64,000 nt of DNA from contig PHSP01000003.1 in the NCBI GenBank assembly GCA_002862125.1, positions 930,001 through 994,000 on the forward strand. The letters run 5' to 3'. Numbering within the stretch: the stretch's first letter is position 1; every line of letters begins with the position of its first letter. Below are positions 27,751-37,773 of this stretch, one piece after another. Below the pieces are notes generated by a model, which was not told where the DNA came from, did not search any database, and saw only the letters and a program-made list of their open reading frames with translations. The stretch comes from Methylobacter sp. KS41. GTDB taxonomy: Bacteria; Pseudomonadota; Gammaproteobacteria; Methylococcales; Methylomonadaceae. The translations under genes were made by a program, and so were the position numbers.

Positions 27751-28222
27751 GTTTTTTTCCGGTGTGAATTTAGTAAATGATTGAATCAAAACCTTCGATT
27801 ATATACTATCTAGCGGCTTAGATACAGCTAAAAACATATTTGTCCCGAATAAGGCAATCTTGAAGCCATTGTTGACAAAATACCGTTCTTCAAGGACTTA
27901 ATAATACACGCATAAATCAAGTATCGGATCGATGCATTAAAATTCTTGCTTCCTACCTCGATAAACCAAAAACATATTGACAAGACAATGTAAAAAATAG
28001 AACCTCTAATCCATTTGAATACAAAAGTTCCACAGCGGAAATAAAACGCTACATCCAGCAAATCGCCCGGACAAAACAAGCGCATCGGCATTTAAACAAT
28101 GTAATGAATCTTTAATCTGTAAAAATACGAACAGTCCCTTCGGAAAATGGATGTCAGAAGCTACAAAACGTCACTCAAGGCATAACAAAGCTAATGCATA
28201 ATATGTTTTTATCCATGACCAG
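27751..28222. other. Intergenic region between divergent secA and the SCO-peroxidase gene
   Basis: About 470 AT-rich bases. An 87-codon minus-strand frame (27828-28091) exists but has no ribosome-binding site or recognisable content. Promoters for both genes must lie here. Confidence 0.4.
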
Positions 28223-30175
28223 ATGCCCATGACTTATTTATTTACATGCGGTTTTTTGAACAAACTGAACCAACCGTTAATACTTCTAGTGATACTGGGT
28301 GCTTTGATGATTGACTGCTCACATGCGGATACAAAGCCGCCGGTACAGTCGCAAACACTCGCGCCTGGTTATGGGGCGCTGGAATTTTCCGCGCCGGAAC
28401 CAGGGTCGTACATGCTACCCGTATTAGGTTCCGCTGCTGATGGAAAGGTGCTGGATACGCAAGGCAATGCCTTAACATTGCACAGTTTAATGGGGGACAA
28501 AGTCGTCCTGCTCAGTTTTATTTATTCAACCTGTAGCGATGTCAATGGTTGTCCGCTAGCGACCACGGTTTTTCATAAAATCAAAAACCGTCTGAAAAAA
28601 GAGCCCGGGCTGGCAGACAAATTGAGATTGATCACGCTAAGCTTTAACCCCGTGCATGATACGCCTGAAATGATGCGACACTATGGACAGGCGCTACAGG
28701 ACAAAGGTGTTGAATGGCGTTTTTTGACCACCCGCTCAGAGCAGGATTTACAACCTATATTGGAGCATTACAAGCAAAATATTCAAAAAGTTAATGATGC
28801 CAAGGGCAACTTCACCGGCACTTTTTCGCATATTTTGCGTGTTTACCTGATCGACAAAAACAAACAGCTACGCAATATTTACAGCGTTGCATTCCTGCAT
28901 CCTGATACGCTGATTAACGATATTAAAACCTTGTTGCAAACTGAACCCGAACAGGCGGTTGCTCAATTCAGCGGGCAAATAAGCTCCGTCCAGCCTGACT
29001 TGTATGCTCCGGGTGACAATAAATCAAATTACGAACACAGCGATTATCAAACGCATTCTATTGCGTTAACCGACCGTGCCGGACAGGCGGCGAATTTACT
29101 CAAAACCGTTAAAAAGCCTCCATTGGGCTTGCCCCCGGTTCCCGTGCCGGAAAATAATCCTTTAACCCAAGAGAAAGTAAGCCTGGGGAGAAAATTGTTT
29201 TATGACCGCCGTTTGTCGCTTAATAACACTTTCTCTTGCGCCATGTGCCATGTGCCTGAACAAGGCTTTACCAGCAATGAAATGGCGACAGCCGTTGGTA
29301 TTGAAGGGCGCACGGTAAGGCGCAATTCACCCGCTTTGTATAATATCGCTTATGCCCAATCGCTGTTTCATGACAGCCGTGAAACGACTCTGGAGCAACA
29401 GATATGGGCGCCTTTGTTGGCTCATAATGAAATGGCTAACCCGTCCATAGGCTACGTCATAGAAAAGATTAACAACAGCGCGGATTACAACGGTCTGTTT
29501 AAGAAAGCATTCGGCAAAGGACCCGGCATGGAAACCATAGGCATGGCGATTGCAAGTTATGAACGTACGCTAAACTCCGCCAATTCAGCTTTTGATCGCT
29601 GGTATTATGGTAAAGACAAACAAGCGCTGGACGCAAAAGCGCAACATGGTTTTCAGCTGTTTAACGGAAAGGCAAACTGCTCCGCTTGTCACTCCATAGG
29701 CAGGAACCACGCATTGTTTACCGATAATAGCAACCATAACACAGGGATAGGCTATGCCGAAGCGATGGCCAAAACAGATAAAACCCAACGCGTTCAGGTA
29801 GCTCCGGGAGTCTATGTTGACGTTGAAGCCAAGCTGATAACAACAGTTGCAGAAATCAAGCCCAACGATTTGGGCCGGTATGAAGTCACGCAAAAACCTG
29901 AAGACCGCTGGAAATATAAGACACCATCATTACGTAATGTGAGTTTAACGGCGCCTTACATGCACAACGGAGTTTTCACAACGCTGCAACAGGTAGTGGA
30001 GTTTTATAATCGGGGCGGCATTGCCAATGAAAATCTTGACCCATTAATCAAGCCATTGAATTTAACTGCGCTGGAAGTAGCCGATTTAACAGCTTTTTTA
30101 GATTCGCTGACAGGCGATAATGTAAAGGAATTGGTTGCTGATGCATTTGCCGCACCCATTGGAGACATTCAATAA
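28223..30175 (+). CDS. SCO domain fused to di-haem cytochrome c peroxidase (MauG/CCP)
   Basis: 650 residues. An N-terminal hydrophobic signal or anchor (LILLVILGALMIDC) is followed by a SCO/thioredoxin-fold domain (about 55-245). Its Cys pair is C104-x5-C110 (YSTCSDVNGCPLA) rather than the usual CxxxC, with a His in FSHILRVYLID (His203). After a linker comes a complete bacterial di-haem peroxidase: CAMCH at 339-343, CSACH at 486-490, and TPSLRNVSLTAPYMHNG near the C-terminus. It acts in the periplasm. The SCO part suggests copper or redox handling; the peroxidase part may reduce H2O2 or oxidise a protein. The two are in one frame with no stop. Confidence 0.9.
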   Translation: MPMTYLFTCGFLNKLNQPLILLVILGALMIDCSHADTKPPVQSQTLAPGYGALEFSAPEPGSYMLPVLGSAADGKVLDTQGNALTLHSLMGDKVVLLSFIYSTCSDVNGCPLATTVFHKIKNRLKKEPGLADKLRLITLSFNPVHDTPEMMRHYGQALQDKGVEWRFLTTRSEQDLQPILEHYKQNIQKVNDAKGNFTGTFSHILRVYLIDKNKQLRNIYSVAFLHPDTLINDIKTLLQTEPEQAVAQFSGQISSVQPDLYAPGDNKSNYEHSDYQTHSIALTDRAGQAANLLKTVKKPPLGLPPVPVPENNPLTQEKVSLGRKLFYDRRLSLNNTFSCAMCHVPEQGFTSNEMATAVGIEGRTVRRNSPALYNIAYAQSLFHDSRETTLEQQIWAPLLAHNEMANPSIGYVIEKINNSADYNGLFKKAFGKGPGMETIGMAIASYERTLNSANSAFDRWYYGKDKQALDAKAQHGFQLFNGKANCSACHSIGRNHALFTDNSNHNTGIGYAEAMAKTDKTQRVQVAPGVYVDVEAKLITTVAEIKPNDLGRYEVTQKPEDRWKYKTPSLRNVSLTAPYMHNGVFTTLQQVVEFYNRGGIANENLDPLIKPLNLTALEVADLTAFLDSLTGDNVKELVADAFAAPIGDIQ

Positions 30176-30305
30176 ACAGGACTTCATCTGGTATAGCTGT
30201 CAGAAAACCGAGCGATTTTTTATTTTTACAAGACCATCATCTGTTTAAGAACAGATTTACTATGAAATTAACCGGCAAAAATCGGCCCACGGCTCTGCCG
30301 AAAAT

Positions 30306-30905
30306 TCAGTTTTGAATCGTGTCGCGGCCAGGAGATGCGTCCGGCTGGTTTGTTATACCAGTATCTTTGGTGATCTTGTTTATGAAATTCGGGACCAATC
30401 CCTCGGAAAAACCGGCGATGAAAGCCCAGACGATGGCTTTGGCAACATCTGCATTCGTGGCGGGAATGGTCATAGCGACAAAATCGCTGAAGGTCTTGTA
30501 CTCCTCCTTTCCCGATGCAAAGACCGGAAATAGCGCCCCCTGCACAAAACCGGCCATAAAAATTGTATACAAAACAAAAGCAAAAACCCCGCCGACAAAA
30601 GGGGATAAATAGATTTGGATAATGACCAGCCGTTCGGTCATTACGTCCGGCTTTTCAGTCTTCACCATGCTCAAGTTCTGAATACGCCGGAAGCTATTGA
30701 CCGCCCCGCCCACGGTTCCGGACACAAAAATCAGCGTCTCATACGGAATCATTCCAAATTTGGCGAGAATGGCTGTCGTAGCCATAGCAACGACGACCAT
30801 AATAATCACAATGGCGACATGGGTCGCCTGACTAGGTTGCGCGCAGGATTTTGTCTGGGTGTTGTCAGTTGTGTTCATGGGATGCAAAGCGTTTGATTTT
30901 TCCAT
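30306..30905 (-). CDS. Polytopic membrane protein of unknown function
   Basis: 199 residues with about four hydrophobic segments (HVAIVIIMVVVAMATTAILA, ETLIFVSGTVGGAV, LVIIQIYLSPFVGGVFAFVL, KAIVWAFIAGFSEGLVPNFI). It has a polar N-terminus with two possible starts (Met1 or Met10) and a polar Asp/Thr tail. I do not recognise a family. It stands alone on the minus strand between the peroxidase fusion and the his operon. Confidence 0.65.
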   Translation of the reverse strand: MEKSNALHPMNTTDNTQTKSCAQPSQATHVAIVIIMVVVAMATTAILAKFGMIPYETLIFVSGTVGGAVNSFRRIQNLSMVKTEKPDVMTERLVIIQIYLSPFVGGVFAFVLYTIFMAGFVQGALFPVFASGKEEYKTFSDFVAMTIPATNADVAKAIVWAFIAGFSEGLVPNFINKITKDTGITNQPDASPGRDTIQN

Positions 30906-31477
30906 TGACTAATATGCCCATACATAGTGAGTTGCCTTAAATGATTTTGTCATTATCTTTTGACTTATCCTGCAGGCCTGCCAATTAAAGCGCGAGTTGT
31001 GAATATAACATTGGATGCTTCCTGATAAAACGACATATTGCCGTTAGCGTCCATTTTCTTTTTTTATGACACTTTTTGTGCACGGGTTTCAATAAAATTG
31101 GTTACCATGCCAGCCGTCAGTGATGAATAAAAGCGGCGATGTAGAAAAGTAATCTCCACTATTTCAATCATCATAAGTGCAGTCTGTGTCAACTTGGTCT
31201 GAAAAGGAAGCGTTTCGCCTTGATCTTACGGTATACTTTTCAGTCGCTTTTGCCGGTAATTAAAACGAAAATCCAAATCCAATCAAGCTCATTTCAATGC
31301 ATTTAATCGGGTGCAATTTGCTGTGTCAGCGCCGGCTCCGGCTTTCGCGCCCTTTGTGTTCCATTTGCCCAAGCCGTTAAGTGGTTCCGGATTGGTAGCC
31401 TGTCGGTTATGATAAATCACTTGGCTGACTTAAAATTATGTGCGTAAAAGCGCTATCCACTCAACTATATCTAAAAA
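30906..31477. other. Intergenic region upstream of the his operon
   Basis: 572 bases. The his promoter must be here. I looked for a histidine leader peptide (a run of His codons) and found none. No terminator or repeat was recognised. Confidence 0.4.
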
Positions 31478-32071
31478 ATGACTCAACGAATCGCCGAAGT
31501 AGAGCGTAATACGCTCGAAACCCAAATTAAAATCAAAATCAATCTGGATGGAACAGGTCAAGCCTCTTTCGTAACGGGCGTTCCTTTTCTTGACCACATG
31601 CTCGATCAAATCGCCAGGCATGGCTTGATAGACATGGATATCGATGCTCACGGCGATTTGCATATCGACGCTCATCACACGGTGGAGGATATCGGCATTA
31701 CTTTAGGTCAGGCGTTTGCCCAGGCTATTGGAGACAAAAAAGGCATTTGCCGCTATGGACATTCTTATGTTCCATTGGATGAAGCCTTGTCCCGGGTAGT
31801 CATCGATTTTTCAGGACGCCCCGGTTTGTTTTATGACGTTAAATACCCGAAAGCTATGATAGGCGGTTTTGACGTGGATTTATTCAGGGAGTTTTTTCAG
31901 GGTTTTGTCAATCATGCCGGCGTGACTTTGCATATCGATAGCTTGAAGGGCGCAAATTCCCATCATGTCGCGGAAACCATTTTTAAAGCTTTGGGAAGAG
32001 CCATACGCATGGCGATTACCGCTGATACAAGAATGGCGGGTATAATGCCGTCAACCAAAGGCAGTCTTTAA
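31478..32071 (+). CDS. hisB: Imidazoleglycerol-phosphate dehydratase
   Basis: 197 residues, the monofunctional dehydratase without the phosphatase domain of enteric HisB. Metal-binding motifs: [39 protein letters not shown] and [24 protein letters not shown]. It catalyses the sixth step of histidine synthesis. First gene of a six-gene his block; hisG, hisD and hisC are not in the window. Confidence 0.97.
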   Translation: MTQRIAEVERNTLETQIKIKINLDGTGQASFVTGVPFLDHMLDQIARHGLIDMDIDAHGDLHIDAHHTVEDIGITLGQAFAQAIGDKKGICRYGHSYVPLDEALSRVVIDFSGRPGLFYDVKYPKAMIGGFDVDLFREFFQGFVNHAGVTLHIDSLKGANSHHVAETIFKALGRAIRMAITADTRMAGIMPSTKGSL

Positions 32072-32168
32072 AATAATATAGGTGCAAGGCGCAAGGTTAA
32101 TGGCGAAAAAGCCCTATAATTTGCGTTTTGCACCCAGTTCCTTTTTTTATCTTTAGCCTGAATTTCTT

Positions 32169-32813
32169 ATGTCTTCTGTTGCAGTTATTGATTATGGAAT
32201 GGGTAATTTGCATTCAATTGCAAAAGCCCTGCAACACGCTTCTCCTCCTGATGCAGACGTGCAAATCGTTGCCGATGCAGAGGTGATTTTGCAGGCGGAT
32301 CGCGTGGTTTTCCCCGGAGTCGGGGCGATACGCGATTGCATACAGGCGCTCAATAAATCGGGTTTATCTGCTGTTATCCAAAGTGTCGCCAAAACTAAAC
32401 CGCTGCTGGGTATTTGCCTGGGGATGCAGGCGTTATTGACGGACAGCGAAGAAAACGGCAATATTGATGGATTGGGTATTATTCCAGGGCATGTCGTGCG
32501 TTTTCCGGATAATTTAATGGATAGCCAGGGTAATACCCTGAAAATTCCACACATGGGATGGAATCAAGTGCATCAAAAACCGCACCCATTATGGAACAAG
32601 ATTCCACAAGACAGCCGGTTTTACTTTGTGCATAGTTACTATGCAATACCTGATGATGCGTCTGTGGTAGCGGCAACCACGGAATATCCGGATGCTTTTG
32701 CCTGCGCTTTGGCTCAAGATAATGTTTTCGCCGTACAATTTCACCCGGAAAAAAGTCAGGCGGTCGGTTTGCAACTGCTAAACAACTTTTTACATTGGGA
32801 TGGTCAAGCTTAA
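32169..32813 (+). CDS. hisH: Imidazole glycerol phosphate synthase, glutaminase subunit
   Basis: 214 residues. Class I amidotransferase: [16 protein letters not shown], the nucleophile in [19 protein letters not shown], and the catalytic His/Glu in [10 protein letters not shown]. It feeds ammonia to HisF. 97 bases after hisB. Confidence 0.97.
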   Translation: MSSVAVIDYGMGNLHSIAKALQHASPPDADVQIVADAEVILQADRVVFPGVGAIRDCIQALNKSGLSAVIQSVAKTKPLLGICLGMQALLTDSEENGNIDGLGIIPGHVVRFPDNLMDSQGNTLKIPHMGWNQVHQKPHPLWNKIPQDSRFYFVHSYYAIPDDASVVAATTEYPDAFACALAQDNVFAVQFHPEKSQAVGLQLLNNFLHWDGQA

Positions 32814-32845
32814 ATATATTTAAAGTTGTTAAGGATTCAGTAGTT

Positions 32846-33586
32846 ATGTTGTTAATACCCGCTATCGATTTGAAAGAAGGCAAATGTGTGCGTTTACGCC
32901 AGGGACGAATGGAAGATGATACGGTTTTTTCTGATGATCCAGTGGCTGTCGCCGGTAAATGGGTTGCCGCCGGCGCGAAAAGAATTCATTTGGTCGATTT
33001 GGATGGCGCTTTTGCCGGCAAGCCGGTCAATGCCGGTATCATTAAAGCGATAGTCGCCGCTTTTCCCGATATCCCTGTGCAGATAGGCGGCGGTATTCGC
33101 GATGAAGAGACTATTCAGGCTTATCTGGATGCGGGCGTGGAATACGTCATTATCGGCACCAAGGCGGTTAATGAACCGCATTTCGTCAGTAACATGGCAT
33201 TGGAATATCCCCGGCATATCATTGTCGGGCTGGATGCAAAAAACGGTAAAGTGGCGATTGACGGCTGGTCGAAGCTGTCCAAGCACGATGTGATCGATTT
33301 GGCGCAACACTTTGAAGCGGATGGGGTGGAGGCCATTATTTACACCGATATTTCCAGAGACGGCATGATGCAGGGTGTTAATATTGAAGCCACCGCACGA
33401 TTGGCGCGGGCAATCAAGATTCCCGTTATTGCCTCGGGCGGCATTACCAATATCGAGGATATCAAGGCTTTGGGCGCCGTGGCTCATGAAGGCATTATGG
33501 GCGCAATCACCGGACGGGCGATTTATGAAGGCACGTTGGATTTTGCCGAAGCTGAAAAATTAGCAGAATCGTATGGCATGTCATGA
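32846..33586 (+). CDS. hisA: Phosphoribosylformimino-5-aminoimidazole carboxamide ribotide isomerase
   Basis: 246 residues from ATG 32846 (AAGGA about ten bases upstream); a longer frame begins inside hisH but lacks family support. TIM barrel with [47 protein letters not shown] and [15 protein letters not shown]. Its TGA overlaps the hisF ATG. Confidence 0.97.
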   Translation: MLLIPAIDLKEGKCVRLRQGRMEDDTVFSDDPVAVAGKWVAAGAKRIHLVDLDGAFAGKPVNAGIIKAIVAAFPDIPVQIGGGIRDEETIQAYLDAGVEYVIIGTKAVNEPHFVSNMALEYPRHIIVGLDAKNGKVAIDGWSKLSKHDVIDLAQHFEADGVEAIIYTDISRDGMMQGVNIEATARLARAIKIPVIASGGITNIEDIKALGAVAHEGIMGAITGRAIYEGTLDFAEAEKLAESYGMS

Positions 33587-34356
33587 GTTTAGCTAAGCGA
33601 ATTATTCCCTGCCTGGATGTCGATAACGGCCGCGTGGTTAAAGGCGTCAAATTTGTTGACATTCGCGATGCCGGCGACCCGGTCGAAGTCGCCCGGCGTT
33701 ATGACCGTGAAGGCGCGGACGAGATCACTTTTCTGGACATTACCGCCACGCATGACAACCGCGACACGATTGCGCATGTCGTTGAGCAGGTGGCCAGTGA
33801 AGTATTCATCCCGTTGACGGTAGGCGGCGGCATCAGAACCCTCGGCGATATCCGCCGTATGCTCTATGCGGGCGCGGACAAAGTCGGCATTAACAGCGCG
33901 GCGGTGAATAATCCGGAATTTGTCCGCAAGGCCGCAGAGCGTTTTGGTTCGCAATGTATTGTTGTCGCCATTGATGCAAAAAAAGTCAGCCAGCCGGGCG
34001 AAGCCGGCCGTTGGGAAATTTTTACCCACGGCGGACGCAAGGCTACCGGCATAGACGCGGTTGAATGGGCAAAAAGAATGGCCGGCTACGGTGCGGGAGA
34101 AATCCTGTTAACCAGTATGGACAGAGACGGCACGCGGGAAGGTTTTGATTTACCGCTAACCCGTGCTATCAGTGAAGCGGTATCCGTGCCGGTTATTGCC
34201 TCGGGCGGCGTGGGTAATCTGGATCATCTGGCGGATGGCGTAATTGAGGGCAAAGCGGATGCCGTATTGGCGGCCAGTATTTTTCACTTTGCCGAATACT
34301 CAATACATCAAGCCAAAGAGCACATGGCGTCACGCGGCATAGAGATGCGCATATGA
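33583..34356 (+). CDS. hisF: Imidazole glycerol phosphate synthase, cyclase subunit
   Basis: 257 residues. TIM barrel with [19 protein letters not shown] (catalytic Asp11 region), [36 protein letters not shown] (the second catalytic Asp) and [12 protein letters not shown]. It partners HisH to make IGP and AICAR. Overlaps hisA and hisI by ATGA junctions. Confidence 0.98.
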   Translation: MSLAKRIIPCLDVDNGRVVKGVKFVDIRDAGDPVEVARRYDREGADEITFLDITATHDNRDTIAHVVEQVASEVFIPLTVGGGIRTLGDIRRMLYAGADKVGINSAAVNNPEFVRKAAERFGSQCIVVAIDAKKVSQPGEAGRWEIFTHGGRKATGIDAVEWAKRMAGYGAGEILLTSMDRDGTREGFDLPLTRAISEAVSVPVIASGGVGNLDHLADGVIEGKADAVLAASIFHFAEYSIHQAKEHMASRGIEMRI

Positions 34357-34745
34357 ATGTTCCGTGGCTGGATGAAATACGCTGGACAGAAGGTCTGGTT
34401 CCTGTTATCGCGCAACAGGCAGATACGGGGAAAGTGCTTATGTTCGCGTGGATGAACCGTGAATCCTTAGGCTTAACAGTCGAGGAAGGTTATGCGGTTT
34501 ACTGGTCCAGGTCGCGCGGAAAATTATGGCGCAAAGGTGAAGAGTCAGGGCACAGGCAGAAAGTTACCGGTTTGTTTCTGGATTGTGATGAGGATGTGAT
34601 CCTGCTCAAAATTGAACAGGAAGGCGGCATCGCCTGTCATACCGGACGCGAAAGCTGTTTTTACCGCCATCTGGTTGATGGAAGATGGCAGTCTGTAGAG
34701 CCGGTATTGAAAGATCCTAAAGAAATTTATACCAAAAATGAGTGA
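34353..34745 (+). CDS. hisI: Phosphoribosyl-AMP cyclohydrolase
   Basis: 130 residues, the single-function form. Motifs: [59 protein letters not shown], which hold the zinc cysteines and Mg-binding aspartates. It opens the adenine ring of PR-AMP. Overlaps hisE by eight bases. Confidence 0.97.
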   Translation: MNVPWLDEIRWTEGLVPVIAQQADTGKVLMFAWMNRESLGLTVEEGYAVYWSRSRGKLWRKGEESGHRQKVTGLFLDCDEDVILLKIEQEGGIACHTGRESCFYRHLVDGRWQSVEPVLKDPKEIYTKNE

Positions 34746-35055
34746 CGTATTACGACAATTAGCCGGAATTCTGGAGCAGCGTAAACAGGAGTCAGCCGAT
34801 AAATCTTATGTGGCTAGTCTTTACGCGAAAGGACTGGATGCTATTTTGAAAAAAATAGGTGAAGAGGCGACAGAAACGGTTATTGCCGCCAAAGACGGCG
34901 ATAAAAAACAAATTATTTATGAAACCGCTGATCTGTGGTTTCATTGTATGGTATTGCTGGCCGATCAGGGTTTGGGACCGGATGATGTCTTGCAGGAATT
35001 GCAACGCCGTTTCGGCTTGTCCGGCTTGGATGAAAAAGCGCAGCGCAGCAAATAA
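34738..35055 (+). CDS. hisE: Phosphoribosyl-ATP pyrophosphatase
   Basis: 105 residues with the all-alpha NTP pyrophosphohydrolase pattern: [31 protein letters not shown] and [16 protein letters not shown] (acidic Mg-binding pairs). It removes PPi from PR-ATP. hisE directly before tatABC is a common gammaproteobacterial arrangement. Confidence 0.97.
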   Translation: MSDVLRQLAGILEQRKQESADKSYVASLYAKGLDAILKKIGEEATETVIAAKDGDKKQIIYETADLWFHCMVLLADQGLGPDDVLQELQRRFGLSGLDEKAQRSK

Positions 35056-35080
35056 TATCAATTAGTTATTGGAGCAGGAA

Positions 35081-35296
35081 ATGGGCATCAGCGTCACGCA
35101 ATTGTTAATTGTACTGGTTATCGTGATTGTGCTTTTTGGCACAAAAAAGCTGCGCAATGTAGGCGCGGATCTGGGTGGGGCCATCAAAAGTTTTCGTGCC
35201 GCCGTCAAAGAAGGCGAAGAAGATAAAAAACAGGCCGAAAATGAAGATGAAGCCATAGAAGGCGAAGTTACTTCCAAGAAAAGCGAAAAAGTCTGA
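35081..35296 (+). CDS. tatA: Twin-arginine translocase subunit TatA
   Basis: 71 residues from ATG 35081, preceded by GGAGCAGGAA. One N-terminal helix ([19 protein letters not shown]) with the F-G hinge, then the amphipathic helix [19 protein letters not shown] and a charged tail. It forms the Tat pore. One base separates it from tatB. Confidence 0.96.
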   Translation: MGISVTQLLIVLVIVIVLFGTKKLRNVGADLGGAIKSFRAAVKEGEEDKKQAENEDEAIEGEVTSKKSEKV

Positions 35297-35297
35297 T

Positions 35298-35624
35298 ATG
35301 TTTGATATAGGATTTTCCGAGCTTCTTATGGTCGGTTTGGTCAGTTTGTTGGTAATAGGCCCTGAGCGGCTGCCTAAAGTGGCTCGAATTGCCGGTTTCT
35401 GGATAGGCAAGTCGCGCTCCATGCTGGCTTCGGTCAAGGCGGAAATCAAAGAAGAATTGCACGCGGAAGAGCTCCGCCAGCTATTAAAAGAGCAGGCGGA
35501 TCTGCAGGAGTTTCATGCTGCGATCAATGAAACAGCAGATGCCGCATCTTCTATTAAAGCCTCGCTTTCAGCGTTACCGGAAGAGACTCTTTCAGACGCT
35601 AAGCAGCCAGATGAACCAAAATAA
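35298..35624 (+). CDS. tatB: Twin-arginine translocase subunit TatB
   Basis: 108 residues: [30 protein letters not shown] with the family's Glu and G-P-E-R-L-P hinge, then a long amphipathic and coiled region. It receives twin-arginine substrates together with TatC. Overlaps tatC by 14 bases. Confidence 0.96.
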   Translation: MFDIGFSELLMVGLVSLLVIGPERLPKVARIAGFWIGKSRSMLASVKAEIKEELHAEELRQLLKEQADLQEFHAAINETADAASSIKASLSALPEETLSDAKQPDEPK

Positions 35625-36414
35625 AAGCGAAGAGGCTGAACAGCCTTTTATCAGTCATCTGATCGAATTGCGTAATCGCCTGTTAAAGGTGATTTTATGC
35701 GTCTTGGTGGTGTTTTTGGGTCTGGCTGCATACGCTAATCAGATCTACAGCATCCTGGCCGGACCCTTAATGAAGCACATGCCAAAAAATAGCACGATGA
35801 TTGCTATTGACGTGGCATCGCCTTTTTTTACGCCATTCAAGCTGGCGCTGGTTGTTGCTGTTTTTATTTCCGTGCCTTTTATCCTTTATCAGTTTTGGGC
35901 GTTTGTAGCGCCAGGGCTGTATAAGCGCGAACGGCGAATGATTTTGCCGCTGCTTATCGCAAGTACGCTGCTGTTTTACCTGGGTGTGGCCTTTGCCTAT
36001 TTTGTGGTTTTTCCGCTGGTATTTGGCTTCCTGACAGCTGCTGCGCCAGTTGGCGTTGCAGTAATGACGGATATTACCAAGTATCTGGATTTTGTTTTAA
36101 CCCTGTTTTTTGCATTTGGTATTTGTTTTGAAGTGCCTATATTCACCATTGTACTGGTTTGGTCAGGATTGGTAACTCCGGCAGCCCTTGCCGAAAAACG
36201 CCCTTATGTTATCGTCGCTGCATTTATCATTGGCATGCTGCTGACTCCGCCGGATGCTATTTCGCAAACCCTGTTAGCTATACCTATGTGGATGTTGTTT
36301 GAAGCAGGCTTGTTATGTTCGCGTTTATTTGTCCGTAAAGAAAGCAGTGACGGATATCCTGACGAAGCAGAGCTGGAAACCGGATTGAATAAAATCGAAC
36401 ATAAAAAGAATTAA
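35611..36414 (+). CDS. tatC: Twin-arginine translocase subunit TatC
   Basis: 267 residues from ATG 35611 ([25 protein letters not shown]), the family start; the frame is open further upstream inside tatB but in the wrong register for it. Six helices, with the signal-binding loop around [12 protein letters not shown] and the [10 protein letters not shown] and [25 protein letters not shown] motifs. The Tat system would export folded periplasmic redox proteins. Confidence 0.97.
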   Translation: MNQNKSEEAEQPFISHLIELRNRLLKVILCVLVVFLGLAAYANQIYSILAGPLMKHMPKNSTMIAIDVASPFFTPFKLALVVAVFISVPFILYQFWAFVAPGLYKRERRMILPLLIASTLLFYLGVAFAYFVVFPLVFGFLTAAAPVGVAVMTDITKYLDFVLTLFFAFGICFEVPIFTIVLVWSGLVTPAALAEKRPYVIVAAFIIGMLLTPPDAISQTLLAIPMWMLFEAGLLCSRLFVRKESSDGYPDEAELETGLNKIEHKKN

Positions 36415-36721
36415 GCGGATCTCAATAACGCCGGCTATGGAATGGCGCCCGTTGCCCGGCGAGCGAAGCCGCCGCGCCTGCGCCAACCTCGAAAAATCAT
36501 TTCGCTACAAGGTTTACTAAGGTAAATCAGTAAATTAAGTTGACGCTAGTTAATGCGGTTTCACACCATAAGGCGGACGAAAAGTCAGATACGCATTTAA
36601 AATATTAATGAAATTGGTTGTTAAGCTACCGGAGTAGAGTTAAAGCGACCGCCTCGGTAAAGAATATTCTGATACGTAAAGACGCTTTCATCAGCAATCA
36701 TTCATGGTCTTTTGATAGGAT
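36415..36721. other. Intergenic region between convergent tatC and the GlcG-like gene
   Basis: 307 bases with no gene and no clear rho-independent terminator. Confidence 0.4.
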
Positions 36722-37150
36722 TCAAACCCCTGCAAAAAACCCCGAAGCTTCTATCCCTGCAATCGCACAACGTTCGTCCTGGTCAGATACATCGCCGCTG
36801 ATGCCGACGGCGCCGATGAGCTTATTGTCCGCATCCCGGATCAGAACGCCGCCGGGAACCGGCATTATCTTTCCATCGGCTACGTCTATCAAGGCATTCA
36901 TAAAATCCGGGCGCTGTGCGGCCACACCCGCCAGACTGCGCGATGACACGCCCATGTTGACTGCGCCCCAGGCTTTTGCCGTGGCGATTTGCTGTCTGAT
37001 CATAGTTGCGCCATCTTCCCGTTGCAGGGCCTTTACATGGCCCGCGGCATCCAGCACCACTACAGTCAGGGGGGCCAGATTTAATTCTCTCGCTATATGC
37101 ACGGCTGTGTTTATAATAAGGTTGGCTTGTTTCAATGTTAATACTGTCAT
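36722..37150 (-). CDS. GlcG/HbpS-family protein (DUF336)
   Basis: 142 residues from ATG 37150 (MTVLTLKQANLIINTAVHIA); the longer frame overlaps tesA and is unlikely. Family pattern: LTVVVLDAAGHVKALQREDGAT, IATAKAWGAVNMGVSSR, MPVPGGVLIRDADNKLIGAVGISGDVSDQDERCA. No signal peptide, so it is cytosolic, unlike the secreted relative at 4459. Family members bind haem or small metabolites; function here is not readable. 13 bases downstream of tesA, probably co-transcribed. Confidence 0.85.
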   Translation of the reverse strand: MTVLTLKQANLIINTAVHIARELNLAPLTVVVLDAAGHVKALQREDGATMIRQQIATAKAWGAVNMGVSSRSLAGVAAQRPDFMNALIDVADGKIMPVPGGVLIRDADNKLIGAVGISGDVSDQDERCAIAGIEASGFFAGV

Positions 37151-37163
37151 CAGTAACTCTCGT

Positions 37164-37772
37164 TTATTTAAGTAGGGGAAAAAGGTAAGGCTCAATTTTT
37201 TCTTCAAGTTTGGGTTGCGCCTTGGCATTAGGGTGTAGTCCGTCAGCTTGCATCAAATCCTTATTCAGCACGATATCTTCAAGAATAAAAGGAACTAATG
37301 GAATATCCAGCTCTTTGGCTAATTGCGGATAAACATTGTAAAACATATCAACGTAACGTTTACCGTAATTGGGTGGAATTTTCATGCCCAGCAAAATTAC
37401 TTTTGCCCCCGATTTTTGAGCGCGGCGGACAATTCCGGCAAGATTATTTTTCATTTCTACGGGCGATAGGCCGCGCAACCCGTCATTAGCGCCCAGTTGA
37501 AGTAATACTATATCAGGCTTCTGGGCTGTTAAAACCGGGTCTATACGCGCCAAGCCGCCTGCAGTGGTTTCACCGCTGATACTGGCATTGCTGATGCTGT
37601 AATTATGCCTGGTTTCAAGCAGTTTTTTCTGTAGCAAGGCAACCCAGCCTTGTTCAACTTCTATTCCGTAACCGGCGCTGATACTATCTCCAAAAACTAC
37701 TATTACTGGCGGCTTGGCCATGGCGGACATGGACATTAATGAAACTATCACGGCAAATAAAAATCTACGCAT
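37164..37772 (-). CDS. tesA: Periplasmic GDSL esterase (TesA-type thioesterase/lysophospholipase)
   Basis: 202 residues. Signal peptide MRRFLFAVIVSLMSMSAMA. SGNH blocks: VVFGDSISAGYG (nucleophile Ser), SGETTAGG, LGANDGLRG (oxyanion Gly/Asn) and DGLHPNAKAQ (catalytic Asp/His). It hydrolyses acyl-CoA, lysophospholipid and aryl esters in the periplasm. Divergent from ybbA with one base between the starts, the classic tesA-ybbAP arrangement. Confidence 0.94.
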   Translation of the reverse strand: MRRFLFAVIVSLMSMSAMAKPPVIVVFGDSISAGYGIEVEQGWVALLQKKLLETRHNYSISNASISGETTAGGLARIDPVLTAQKPDIVLLQLGANDGLRGLSPVEMKNNLAGIVRRAQKSGAKVILLGMKIPPNYGKRYVDMFYNVYPQLAKELDIPLVPFILEDIVLNKDLMQADGLHPNAKAQPKLEEKIEPYLFPLLK

Positions 37773-37773
37773 T

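Noticed and set aside
27828-28091. 87-codon minus-strand frame upstream of the SCO-peroxidase gene
   Set aside because: No ribosome-binding site, no recognisable motif, biased composition of AT-rich intergenic DNA.
30906-31477. Histidine attenuator leader peptide
   Set aside because: No short frame with a run of His codons followed by a terminator.
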